64,000 bases of DNA, from NCBI GenBank assembly GCA_910586725.1, contig CAJUJL010000004.1:1-64000 (forward strand), written 5' to 3'. The stretch is from an uncultured Lachnospiraceae bacterium (lineage in GTDB: Bacteria; Bacillota; Clostridia; Lachnospirales; Lachnospiraceae). This document shows positions 16,454 through 24,624 of the stretch, one piece after another. The notes under the pieces are model-generated. The model was given only the letters and a program-made list of their open reading frames with translations, searched no databases and was not told where the DNA came from. The position numbers and the translations under genes were made by a program. Position 1 is the first letter of the stretch. Each line of letters begins with the position of its first letter.

Positions 16454-18302
16454 CGCAGACACCTCCCTGATATTTTGCCGCTCCGCACCCGCTGCAGCGT
16501 GCACGGCAGTTTTCTGTGACTGTTCCGGCCAGCGCATTTTCATATTCTCTCCGCAAAAATTCCTTCGTCACTCCCGCATCAATAAAATCCCAGGGGAAAA
16601 TCTCATCCCACGTTCGCTCTCTTAACGTATAAAAATCCGGGTCAATTCCCGTTTCCGCAAATGCTTCCATCCAGACTTCATTGTCAAAAAAATCACTCCA
16701 GGCATTAAAAATGCTTCCCTTCTCATAAGCGCGTAAGATTGCTTTTCCAAGCCTTCGGTCTCCTCTGGCAAACACGCCTTCCAGTACGGTCACGTCAGCT
16801 TCATGCCAGTTATAGCGGATGCTCTTTTTGTTTAACTGTGCCCTGACCGCTTCATTGACAGTTTTGGCGCAGTTTAGATAATGCTCTTTCGGATACATAA
16901 CGGCCCACTGGAACGGAGTAAACGGCTTCGGCACAAAAAACGACGTGCTGATCGTAATCTGGCATTTTCCGCTCCGCTGTTCCTTTGGAATTTCATAATA
17001 GCAAACGGCGATTTGATTGGCCAGCTTTGCGATTGCTTCCTGATCTTCCTGCGTTTCTGTCGGAAGCCCTAACATAAAGTAAAGCTTAACTTTATTCCAT
17101 CCGCCCGCAAATGCGGCGCCCGCGCCTTCTAAAATCACTTCTTCCGTCAGCCCTTTGTTGATGACATCCCTTAACCTCTGAGAACCGGCTTCCGGCGCAA
17201 ACGTTAAGCTGCTTTTCTTAATATCCTGCACTTTTCCCATCACATCCAGAGAAAACGCGTCAATTCGCAGGGAAGGAAGCGAAATATTTACGCCCTGCCC
17301 TTTAAATTCCTCGATCAGATACGTAACCAGTTCTTTTAAATGCGAATAATCCGAAGAGCTTAAAGAACTTAATGAAATTTCATCCTGACCCGTATTCTTT
17401 AATATGGCATATGCCTGCCGCTTCAATTCTTCTATGTCTTTTTCTCTCGTCGGACGGTAAATCATTCCTGCCTGGCAGAAACGGCAGCCCCGGATACAGC
17501 CTCTTTGAATTTCAAGCACAACCCTGTCCTGCGTCGCCTGAATAAAGGGAACGAGAGGCTTTTGGGGATAAGGAGCGCCTGTCATATGCGTTACAACCTG
17601 TTTTTCCACTTTTTTCGGAATACCCGCTTCATCCGGCGTAAAATCCGCAATGACGCCGTCCCCCCGGTATGTGACGCGATACAGAGAAGGCACATAAATC
17701 CCCGGTATCTTTGCGGCCCCGCACAAAAACTCCCGACGGCTTTTGCCGGAAGCTTTCCAGTCTTTGTACAGATCAAACAAAGCGTCGTAGCTCGTTTCTC
17801 CCTCTCCAATGTAAAACAAGTCAAAAAAATCCGCCAAAGGCTCGGGATTGTACACACAGGGCCCGCCTCCGATCACAAAGGGATGATTAAGCTCCCTCTC
17901 TTTTGCCAGAATCGGAATCTGTGAAAGATCCAGAATCTGCAGAATATTCGTATAGCACATTTCATACTGAATGGTAATGCCCAGAAAATCAAATTTCCGA
18001 ACCTCATCCTGAGATTCCAGCGCAAAAAGAGGAATCTCTTTTTCTTTTAAAATCCTGTGCAGATCCATCCATGGAGAATAAACGCGTTCACAATAAACGT
18101 CATCTCTTCTGTTAAACATATCGTATAAAATCTGAATCCCAAGATGGGACATGCCGATTTCATATACGTCGGGAAAACACATACAAAACCTTATGTCCAC
18201 ATCCAAAGGATTCTTTGTCACCGCATTTACCTCATTTCCGATATAGCGGGCCGGTTTCTCAACCGTTAATAATATTTCATCACTTAACGCTAATTTTCTC
18301 AT
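16431..18302 (-). CDS. B12-binding-domain radical SAM protein (TIGR03960 family)
   Basis: 623 aa. An N-terminal cobalamin-binding-like domain (Pro-Asp-Val-Tyr-Glu-Ile-Gly-Met-Ser near 44-52) leads into the radical SAM core with the 4Fe-4S motif Cys269-x3-Cys273-x2-Cys276. The core continues with the Ser-Leu-Ser-Ser and Pro-Glu-Ala-Gly-Ser motifs typical of this family. The last 40 residues carry another Cys-x3-Cys-x2-Cys cluster near the C-terminus. The reaction is not known. It is the upstream partner of the DUF2344 gene. Confidence 0.9.
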   Translation of the reverse strand: MRKLALSDEILLTVEKPARYIGNEVNAVTKNPLDVDIRFCMCFPDVYEIGMSHLGIQILYDMFNRRDDVYCERVYSPWMDLHRILKEKEIPLFALESQDEVRKFDFLGITIQYEMCYTNILQILDLSQIPILAKERELNHPFVIGGGPCVYNPEPLADFFDLFYIGEGETSYDALFDLYKDWKASGKSRREFLCGAAKIPGIYVPSLYRVTYRGDGVIADFTPDEAGIPKKVEKQVVTHMTGAPYPQKPLVPFIQATQDRVVLEIQRGCIRGCRFCQAGMIYRPTREKDIEELKRQAYAILKNTGQDEISLSSLSSSDYSHLKELVTYLIEEFKGQGVNISLPSLRIDAFSLDVMGKVQDIKKSSLTFAPEAGSQRLRDVINKGLTEEVILEGAGAAFAGGWNKVKLYFMLGLPTETQEDQEAIAKLANQIAVCYYEIPKEQRSGKCQITISTSFFVPKPFTPFQWAVMYPKEHYLNCAKTVNEAVRAQLNKKSIRYNWHEADVTVLEGVFARGDRRLGKAILRAYEKGSIFNAWSDFFDNEVWMEAFAETGIDPDFYTLRERTWDEIFPWDFIDAGVTKEFLRREYENALAGTVTENCRARCSGCGAAKYQGGVCVENKDSV

Positions 18303-18371
18303 ACCTTATACCTTATCTTAATCTTATAAAGCTTCTCATGCGGCGCGACTTCTTGCTGTCTTTTGGCTGAC

Positions 18372-18989
18372 CTAGAACCTCACTTTAATATAAGCTTTAA
18401 TTGCCTCTACGCATTTATCAAACCCAAGTTTGCTGCTGTTGAGGCAAAGATCATAATTCCTCGCGTCCGTCCATTCCCGTCCGGTATAATGCTTATAGTA
18501 TTCCGCCCTGTATTTGTCGGTTTTTGCAATGAATTTTTCCATTTCAGCTTCTGTCATGCTGTTTTGTTCCATTGCTCTCGCCAGATTGAATTCCTCGGAC
18601 CCGTGGACAAAAACACTGACTACATTTTTGGAGTCTTTTAAAATAAAATCCGCCGCCCGTCCAATGATAACGCAGCTTTCCTCTTTTGCAAGCCGTTTGA
18701 TGACTTTTGCCTGGTAATTGAAAAGGTTTTTAGCGGATACAAAATCGCTGCTTTCCGGCGGAATCAAATCTCCCGTATAAATATCGGTAGACAAACGCAG
18801 AAACGGGCTGTTCTTTAACTTCTCGTCAAGCTGACAAAACAATTGCTCGCTGATTCCACTCTCCTCCGACGCCATTTTCAAAAGATTGCTGCCGTAACAG
18901 GAGATGCCAAGGTCCTTTGCCAGCATCTTTCCAACGGTTCTTCCGCCGCTTCCATACTGTCTCGCAATTGTAATTACCACATGTTCCAT
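18372..18989 (-). CDS. cytidylate kinase-like family protein
   Basis: 205 aa from the ATG at 18989 (TAGGAGG 6 nt upstream). The P-loop is an unusual Arg-Gln-Tyr-Gly-Ser-Gly-Gly-Arg at residues 9-16, as in the AAA_26/cytidylate-kinase-like family of Clostridia. A later Cys-Val-Ile-Ile-Gly-Arg-Ala-Ala-Asp strand and an Arg-rich lid follow. The true substrate is uncertain; it is not the canonical Cmk. It begins 10 nt after livF and is probably the last gene of the liv operon, although no functional link to amino acid uptake is evident. Confidence 0.8.
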   Translation of the reverse strand: MEHVVITIARQYGSGGRTVGKMLAKDLGISCYGSNLLKMASEESGISEQLFCQLDEKLKNSPFLRLSTDIYTGDLIPPESSDFVSAKNLFNYQAKVIKRLAKEESCVIIGRAADFILKDSKNVVSVFVHGSEEFNLARAMEQNSMTEAEMEKFIAKTDKYRAEYYKHYTGREWTDARNYDLCLNSSKLGFDKCVEAIKAYIKVRF

Positions 18990-18999
18990 AACACGCCTC

Positions 19000-19710
19000 C
19001 TATTCCCCCAGATAAGCTTTCTTAATTGCATCGTCGTTCATTAACTCTTTGGCGTCCCCTTCCAGCACAATTCTGCCCGTTTCCAAAACATATGCCCTGT
19101 CTGCAATGGAAAGCGCCTTCTTCGCGTTCTGTTCTACCAACAGCACGGTTGTCCCGCTTTTGCTGACTTCTTCAATAATTTCAAAAATCTGATTGACAAG
19201 AATCGGAGAAAGCCCCATAGACGGCTCATCCATTACGATAATCTTAGGAAGGGACATCAGAGCTCTTCCCATCGCCAGCATCTGCTGCTCTCCTCCGCTT
19301 AGCGTTCCCGCAAGCTGGTTTTTGCGCTCCTTTAACCTTGGAAACCGTTCATATACCATCTTAAGCGTCTGTTCGATTTTCCCTTTGTCTTTTCGGGTGT
19401 AAGCTCCCATTTTCAGATTTTCATAGACCGTCAGCTCGGCGAATACCCTGCGGCCCTCCGGCACATGCGCCATTCCCAAAGAGACGATCTTATGGGCCGG
19501 AATCCTGGTAATATCTTTTCCCTCAAAAAGAACGGAACCTTTTTTGGGAGATAAAAGACCGGTAATTGTATGAAGGATGGTCGTTTTTCCCGCACCGTTT
19601 GCGCCAATCAAAGCAATGACTTCCCCCTCGTTTACTTCAAAGGAAATTCCCTTGATTGCCTGAATCATGCCATAATACACTTCAATGTCTTTAATTTCAA
19701 GCATTGCCAC
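19000..19710 (-). CDS. livF: branched-chain amino acid ABC transporter ATPase LivF
   Basis: 236 aa. One of two ATPases that power Leu/Ile/Val uptake with LivG. Walker A is Gly-Ala-Asn-Gly-Ala-Gly-Lys-Thr-Thr, the signature is Leu-Ser-Gly-Gly-Glu-Gln-Gln, Walker B is Ile-Val-Met-Asp-Glu-Pro with Met-Gly-Leu-Ser-Pro, and the switch region is Val-Glu-Gln-Asn, which is LivF-like (no His). The first codon is GTG, with GGGGGG about 10 nt upstream; an ATG two codons later is an alternative. It lies 12 nt downstream of livG. Confidence 0.94.
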   Translation of the reverse strand: MAMLEIKDIEVYYGMIQAIKGISFEVNEGEVIALIGANGAGKTTILHTITGLLSPKKGSVLFEGKDITRIPAHKIVSLGMAHVPEGRRVFAELTVYENLKMGAYTRKDKGKIEQTLKMVYERFPRLKERKNQLAGTLSGGEQQMLAMGRALMSLPKIIVMDEPSMGLSPILVNQIFEIIEEVSKSGTTVLLVEQNAKKALSIADRAYVLETGRIVLEGDAKELMNDDAIKKAYLGE

Positions 19711-19722
19711 AACGCATCCCCC

Positions 19723-20481
19723 CTATTCTCCTAAATATGCTTTGATCACTTCCGGATCGTTTAAAACGTCGGACGACTTTCCCTCTGCAAGCGTCTGGCC
19801 GAAATTTAAAACGGTCAGCCTCTCACAGATGCCGGACACCAGCTTCATATCATGTTCAATCAGCAAAATCGTCATATCAAACTGATCACGGATAAATCGA
19901 ATCGTCTCCATCAGTTCTTTTGTTTCATTGGGATTCATGCCGGCAGCCGGCTCATCCAAAAGAAGCAGCTTTGGCTTTGTCGCCAGCGCCCTTGTAATCT
20001 CAAGCTTTCTCTGTTTGCCGTAGGGAAGGTTTGACGCTAAGGTATCCGCTTCCCCATCCAGATCAAATACGGACAAAAGCTCCATCGCCCGCTCATCCAT
20101 CGCCTTTTCCATTTTATAATAGTTCGGAAGACGGAATATGCCTTCTAAGGCAGAGTATTTGTAATGATTGTGAAGTCCGACTTTTACATTGTCTTTGACG
20201 GACATATCTTTAAACAGCCGGATATTCTGAAACGTTCTGGCCACGCCCTCTTTGTTAATATCAATCGTTTTTTTGCCGACTAGATTTTTGCCGTCCAGTA
20301 AAATCACGCCTTCACTTGGCTTATATACGCCGGTCAAAAGATTAAATACCGTCGTCTTTCCCGCTCCGTTCGGCCCGATCAAACCATACAGGCATCCTTT
20401 TTCAATCGTTAAATGAAACTCGTTTACCGCCCGCAGACCGCCAAAGGAGATTCCAAGATTATTTACCTCTAATAATGCCAT
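19723..20481 (-). CDS. livG: branched-chain amino acid ABC transporter ATPase LivG
   Basis: 252 aa. Walker A Gly-Pro-Asn-Gly-Ala-Gly-Lys-Thr-Thr, the LivG-typical Val-Ala-Arg-Thr-Phe-Gln-Asn-Ile-Arg Q-loop, Leu-Pro-Tyr-Gly-Lys-Gln-Arg as the signature, Walker B Leu-Leu-Leu-Asp-Glu-Pro-Ala-Ala-Gly-Met-Asn, and switch His in Ile-Glu-His-Asp. It pairs with LivF and couples to LivH/LivM. The gene starts 3 nt after livM ends, so the operon is tightly packed. Confidence 0.95.
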   Translation of the reverse strand: MALLEVNNLGISFGGLRAVNEFHLTIEKGCLYGLIGPNGAGKTTVFNLLTGVYKPSEGVILLDGKNLVGKKTIDINKEGVARTFQNIRLFKDMSVKDNVKVGLHNHYKYSALEGIFRLPNYYKMEKAMDERAMELLSVFDLDGEADTLASNLPYGKQRKLEITRALATKPKLLLLDEPAAGMNPNETKELMETIRFIRDQFDMTILLIEHDMKLVSGICERLTVLNFGQTLAEGKSSDVLNDPEVIKAYLGE

Positions 20482-20484
20482 ATC

Positions 20485-21552
20485 TTAAGCCTCCTTCTTA
20501 TTATTGCGTTTGAATCTGGCCATGTGTTTTTCCCGCCACTCAATTGCCTTCGGACTCCAGTTAAACAACATCATAGCAATCAGAACCACCGCATAAATCA
20601 ACATACGGTAATCGCTAAGGCCTCTAAGCAGCTCCGGCAGCAGCGTCAAAATTACCGCCGCGATCACGGAACCTCTGATATTTCCGATGCCGCCAAGCAC
20701 AACGAATACCAGGATCATAATGGACATGTTGTAGCCGAAGTTCTTTGGCTGCGCTGTCAGATTCGCCAGATTGTGCGCGTAAGTCACGCCCGCCACGCCC
20801 GCTAAAGCAGCGGAAATGGAAAACGCCATCAATTTGTATTTTGTAATATTGATTCCGACAGACTCTGCGGCAATCCGGTTGTCACGGATTGACATAATCG
20901 CCCGGCCGCTTCTGGAATGAATCAGGTTTAAGACGATAAACAGCGTTACGAAAATCAAAATCACGCCAATCAGAAACGTAGAATCTTTGGGCGTTCCTGT
21001 GATTCCCTGCGGCCCGTTAATGATAACTTCCCCATCCTCCAAAAGTCCAAGAGACCTGGAATCTTTTGTGGAAAAATGAAAGCCCGCCGAATCTTTGCCG
21101 ATGAACAAAATATTCATGACATTTTTAATGATCTCGCCAAACGCAAGCGTTACAATGGCAAGATAATCCCCTTTCAGCCTAAGAACCGGTATACCGACTA
21201 AAACTCCGCATAAACCAGCAGCCGCCGCGCCAATGCAAAGCGCGAAAAAATACCGGACGCCCGCCACCGGAATCACGTCTGCCATGCATTTTGAGAAAAA
21301 TGCGCTGGAAAACGCACCGACACACATAAACCCTGCATGACCCAGGCTTAATTCACCTAAAATGCCAACCGTAAGATTCAGGGAAACCGCCAGAATAATA
21401 TACGCGCAAAGCGGCACAAGCAGTCCCTGCAAAAGACTTGAGACATTTCCGGTGGAAACGAGCGTCTGCATAACCAGAAACATCACAAGAATCATTGCAT
21501 ATGTAGTAAGATTGCTTCTTGTTGTTTTATTTATCTTTTTCATATTGATCAC
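20485..21552 (-). CDS. livM: branched-chain amino acid ABC transporter permease LivM
   Basis: 355 aa from a GTG that directly abuts the livH stop codon; AGGAG lies 9 nt before it, inside livH, which favours this start over the ATG three codons later. About eight to nine hydrophobic segments are visible, with the permease loop motifs Ser-Leu-Gly-His-Ala-Gly-Phe-Met and Val-Leu-Gly-Gly-Ile-Gly-Asn-Ile-Arg-Gly that characterise LivM. It forms the membrane channel with LivH. The C-terminus is basic and cytoplasmic. Confidence 0.94.
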   Translation of the reverse strand: MINMKKINKTTRSNLTTYAMILVMFLVMQTLVSTGNVSSLLQGLLVPLCAYIILAVSLNLTVGILGELSLGHAGFMCVGAFSSAFFSKCMADVIPVAGVRYFFALCIGAAAAGLCGVLVGIPVLRLKGDYLAIVTLAFGEIIKNVMNILFIGKDSAGFHFSTKDSRSLGLLEDGEVIINGPQGITGTPKDSTFLIGVILIFVTLFIVLNLIHSRSGRAIMSIRDNRIAAESVGINITKYKLMAFSISAALAGVAGVTYAHNLANLTAQPKNFGYNMSIMILVFVVLGGIGNIRGSVIAAVILTLLPELLRGLSDYRMLIYAVVLIAMMLFNWSPKAIEWREKHMARFKRNNKKEA

Positions 21553-22437
21553 CTACACTTTCTCCTGAATATTTTTACCGAGAATACCTGTAGGCTTCAC
21601 AAGCAAAATAAGAATCAGCACGCCAAACACGATCGCGTCCGCCATTTGGGAAGATATATAAGCTTTTCCAAATATCTCGATGATTCCTAACAGAAGCCCG
21701 CCGATCAGGGCTCCCGGAATGGAGCCAATGCCGCCGAATACCGCCGCCACAAACGCTTTGATTCCGGGCATTGCTCCGGTATAAGGCGTCAGCGTCGGAT
21801 ATGCCGAACAAAGCAATACGCCGGCAAACGCGGCCAAAGCCGAACCAATTGCAAACGTAAGCGCAATTGTCCCGTTGACATTAATTCCCATCAGCTGCGC
21901 CGCCCCTTTATCTTCGGAAACGGCAAGCATCGCCTGTCCCGCCTTGGATTCATGGATAAATACATTCAGAACTACCATAATCACAATACACGAAACAATC
22001 GTAACAATGGCTTCTCCCGTAATCGTCAAAGCCCCATCCGCAAGCGAAATTGCCGGAAGGGAAAGCGCTTTCGGAAAAGATATGGTATTGGCTCCAAACA
22101 CCAAAAGCGCGATATTCTGAAGCAGATAGCTGACGCCGATTGCCGTAATTAAAACCGCAAGAGACGAAGCGGCGTTTAACAAAGGCCGATATGCCACGCT
22201 TTCAATTACAATACCCAGCACGGTACAAAAAACTGCCGCAAGAATGATTGCCACAGCCGGGTGAAGTCCCATTCCCGTCATGGCTGCCATTACTACATAG
22301 GCCCCAATCATAATTACATCTCCATGCGCAAAATTTAACATCTTGGCAATTCCGTATACCATCGTATAACCAAGCGCAATAATCGCATAGACGCTTCCAA
22401 GACTGATCCCGTTGATCAGATAAGATATAAAGCTCAT
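21553..22437 (-). CDS. livH: branched-chain amino acid ABC transporter permease LivH
   Basis: 294 aa, nearly all hydrophobic, with the LivH motifs Leu-Gly-Tyr-Thr-Met-Val-Tyr-Gly, Phe-Ala-His-Gly-Asp-Val and Val-Phe-Gly-Gly-Ile-Gly-Ser-Ile-Pro-Gly. The ATG follows GGGGGA. A perfect inverted repeat lies between the livJ stop and this gene and may lower expression of the membrane and ATPase genes relative to the binding protein. Confidence 0.94.
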   Translation of the reverse strand: MSFISYLINGISLGSVYAIIALGYTMVYGIAKMLNFAHGDVIMIGAYVVMAAMTGMGLHPAVAIILAAVFCTVLGIVIESVAYRPLLNAASSLAVLITAIGVSYLLQNIALLVFGANTISFPKALSLPAISLADGALTITGEAIVTIVSCIVIMVVLNVFIHESKAGQAMLAVSEDKGAAQLMGINVNGTIALTFAIGSALAAFAGVLLCSAYPTLTPYTGAMPGIKAFVAAVFGGIGSIPGALIGGLLLGIIEIFGKAYISSQMADAIVFGVLILILLVKPTGILGKNIQEKV

Positions 22438-22469
22438 ATAAATCCCCCATTTGCGTGTAAGATGAAAGA

Positions 22470-22492
22470 GGGTTATCTTAAAAAGATAACCC
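22470..22492 (-). promoter_or_regulatory. intercistronic hairpin between livJ and livH
   Basis: GGGTTATCTT and AAGATAACCC form a perfect 10-bp stem with a 3-nt loop, 11 nt after the livJ stop. The minus-strand sequence after it (TCTTTCATC) is only weakly U-rich. It therefore looks more like a partial terminator or 3' stabilising element than a full stop; liv operons elsewhere use such elements to keep binding protein in excess. Confidence 0.65.
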
Positions 22493-22503
22493 CCGATGAA
22501 CTA

Positions 22504-23682
22504 CTACTCTACAACTGCATAATTGCCATCGGCAATTTTTACTACCATAGGTTCTTTGCTCGGCTCTCCGCTTGCCTCCCATTTCAGGCCTTTTGCCGTT
22601 ACACCGTCAATTTCAATCGCGGTCATTGCAGTTTTCATTGCTTCGCATATATCCGATGCGGACATATCCGGCGTTGCATTCGCCTCTTCCAGAGCTGCTT
22701 TAATTGCATAGATTCCGTCATAAGCGTCCGCCGCAAACTGGTTTGGCGTTCCGCCGTACGCACTTTCAAAATCGCCTACAAACTTCTGGATCATTTCATC
22801 ATCCGAAGTCGGCGTAAACGGACTTAAGAAAATAAGATCATTGGCCAGATTTGCATCAAAGCCTTCTACCGCAAGAATTCCGTCCATACCGTCGCATCCG
22901 AAGAAAATCGGGCTGTAACTCATGCCGGCCGCCTGTTTCAATACCAGAGAAGCCTCGGAATAATAAAATGGAAGAAATACAAGCTCTGCGCCGGCGTCTT
23001 TTGCCTTTTGTAGCTGAACAGAAAAATCAGATTTACTTTCTCCTGTAAACGCTTCCGCTGCAACGATTTCAAGATTCTGGTTTTCCGCTTCTTCCGCGAA
23101 CGCCTGATAGATTCCTGTGGAATATACGTCCGAACTGTCATAGATAGCCGCAACTTTCGTTGCAAGATGATTCTCTCCTATGTACTTTGCAGATTCCAGT
23201 CCCTGCATCGGATCTGAAAAACATACACGGAACGCATTGTCATACTTTACACATTCCACAGCTGTTCCGGACGGCGTCAGCATAAACATATTGTCCTCCT
23301 GCGCCACTTCTCCAACCGCCACACATGGGCCGGAAGTTACAGTGCCAAGAAGCATCTGCATATCCCAGTCCTTCAATGTGTTATAAGCATTGACAGCTTT
23401 CTCAGCGTCATTCTCATCATCCTGGTAATTAAATTCAATCTGAACCCCGTTAATTCCACCGGCTTCGTTGATTTCTTTTACTGCAAGCTCCGCGCCGTTT
23501 TTTACCGCTTCGCCATATACTGCCGCGCTTCCGGTCGCAGGGCCGATACCCCCGATTTTAAATACTGCGCCGTCTGAGCCGCCTTCTTTCGAACCCTGCT
23601 GTCCTTCAGAACCGCAGCCGGCCAATAATGACAATGACATAACCGCCATCAAAGTAACGGATACTGCTTTTTTGAGTCTCAT
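22504..23682 (-). CDS. livJ: branched-chain amino acid-binding lipoprotein LivJ
   Basis: 392 aa from the ATG at 23682. The GAGGAGG site is 9 nt before this codon and only 3 nt before another ATG two codons upstream. A lipoprotein signal peptide ends in Leu-Leu-Ala-Gly-Cys (lipobox), so the protein is tethered to the outer face of the membrane. The mature part is a periplasmic-binding fold of the Leu/Ile/Val type (Gly-Pro-Ala-Thr-Gly-Ser near the start; Gly-Thr-Val-Thr-Ser-Gly-Pro; Ala-Ala-Asp-Ala-Tyr-Asp near the end). It is the first gene of the liv operon and has a strong own promoter. Confidence 0.94.
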   Translation of the reverse strand: MRLKKAVSVTLMAVMSLSLLAGCGSEGQQGSKEGGSDGAVFKIGGIGPATGSAAVYGEAVKNGAELAVKEINEAGGINGVQIEFNYQDDENDAEKAVNAYNTLKDWDMQMLLGTVTSGPCVAVGEVAQEDNMFMLTPSGTAVECVKYDNAFRVCFSDPMQGLESAKYIGENHLATKVAAIYDSSDVYSTGIYQAFAEEAENQNLEIVAAEAFTGESKSDFSVQLQKAKDAGAELVFLPFYYSEASLVLKQAAGMSYSPIFFGCDGMDGILAVEGFDANLANDLIFLSPFTPTSDDEMIQKFVGDFESAYGGTPNQFAADAYDGIYAIKAALEEANATPDMSASDICEAMKTAMTAIEIDGVTAKGLKWEASGEPSKEPMVVKIADGNYAVVE

Positions 23683-23735
23683 AAACATTTTCCTCCTCTG
23701 AATAGAATTCTTTCTATTTTTAATGTTTGAAAAAA

Positions 23736-23764
23736 AGAATACACGAAAACAAATCATTTGTCAA
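23736..23764 (-). promoter_or_regulatory. sigma-A promoter of the liv operon
   Basis: Minus strand: TTGACA, 17-bp spacer, TATTCT. The -35 is perfect and the -10 matches 4 of 6. It lies about 55 bp upstream of the livJ ATG. Confidence 0.7.
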
Positions 23765-23832
23765 GACTGGCCGTCAACAGCCTCCAAATCCAAACCAATC
23801 CTCTTCATGCAGACTTTCATTTGCCCATTCTG

Positions 23833-23861
23833 TTGAAATATCTTCCTTTTCCTTATATAAT
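23833..23861 (+). promoter_or_regulatory. near-consensus sigma-A promoter facing the sialidase remnant
   Basis: Plus strand: TTGAAA, 17-bp spacer, TATAAT. It points away from livJ and lies 35 bp upstream of the ATG of the decayed sialidase gene. Either the remnant is still transcribed or its promoter has simply outlived the gene. Confidence 0.65.
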
Positions 23862-23896
23862 ATATAACAATAAACATCTGATGAAGAAGGTAATGT

Positions 23897-24526
23897 ATGT
23901 CGCAGAAAAAATCAATCTTTTCTGTTTTTAAAAGAACCCTTTCCATTGCGCTGAGAATTTCACGCAAAACGAACCATTTGCCAGAGGCACGGCCGGCTGC
24001 GAGCGTTTCCGCATTCCTGCACTGATCACTCTGCAAAACGGCGACCTTTTAGCTACCGCAGACGCCCGTTATGGAATTGTCGACGGGTCTGACGCTCCGG
24101 ATGGCGGGAGTTTGGACAGCATCGCTTCCGTTTCCGGCGACGGCGGCAAAACCTGGTATTACAGCTTTCCATTTTATTTTCCGGACAGCGACAGTTACAA
24201 TCAATAATACCAAATATAAAGCGGTGAAAATAGATCAAAAAGCTTTCAGAAAATGCACAAAACTCAAAAAAATTACAATCGGCAAACACATTTCCGCTAT
24301 CGACAAACATGCCTTTCAGGGATGTAAAAATCTGTATCGGATTATACTGAAAGGCGCTGCGCTAAAACCCAATAAAATAAAAACCGGCGCATTTAAAAAC
24401 ACCTCTCCGAAAATGAAGGTAATCGTTTCAAAAAGCATGAAAAAACGCCAGCGCGCCATGCTTTTAAACAAAATGAAGCGGGCCGGCATGCACAAAAAAG
24501 CAGCCATACTTTTTCATAAACCTTAA
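23897..24526 (+). pseudogene. decayed sialidase (GH33) with LRR C-terminus
   Basis: Three fragments in three frames. From the ATG at 23897 (GAAGG upstream) a basic, hydrophobic signal-peptide-like start reads about 20 codons. From about 23990 another frame encodes a sialidase core: Phe-Arg-Ile-Pro (24007-24018), then Leu-Leu-Ala-Thr-Ala-Asp-Ala-Arg, Gly-Gly-Ser-Leu-Asp-Ser-Ile-Ala, and an Asp box (Ser-x-Asp-Gly-Gly-Lys-Thr-Trp), ending at TAA 24205. From about 24188 a further frame encodes BspA-type LRR repeats (Ala-Phe-x-x-Cys-x-x-Leu-Lys-Lys-Ile-Thr-Ile) and a Lys-rich tail to 24526. Most of the propeller is missing, so this is an internally deleted, frameshifted relative of the sialidase at 8357-12271. 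The promoter and start are intact. Confidence 0.85.
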
Positions 24527-24566
24527 ATTTTCCCGCATCTTTTTTCATTCTGCTTTTCACTTCAAT

Positions 24567-24595
24567 AACCATTTAAACGACTTTTGCATACCATA
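24567..24595 (+). promoter_or_regulatory. sigma-K type promoter of dpaAB
   Basis: AACC, a 16-bp spacer, then CATACCATA. This fits the Bacillus/Clostridium sigma-K pattern (mACm, 16-17 bp, CATAnnnTA) exactly. It lies 30 bp upstream of the dpaA ATG. dpaAB are mother-cell sigma-K genes in studied spore formers, so site and function agree. Confidence 0.65.
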
Positions 24596-24624
24596 AGTTA
24601 TATCATTTTCTCAGGAGCCGTTCC

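Noticed and set aside
23761..24310. Minus-strand ORFs of 85-91 codons in the livJ upstream region
   Set aside because: They are antisense to the sialidase remnant, lack ribosome sites and have no family features.
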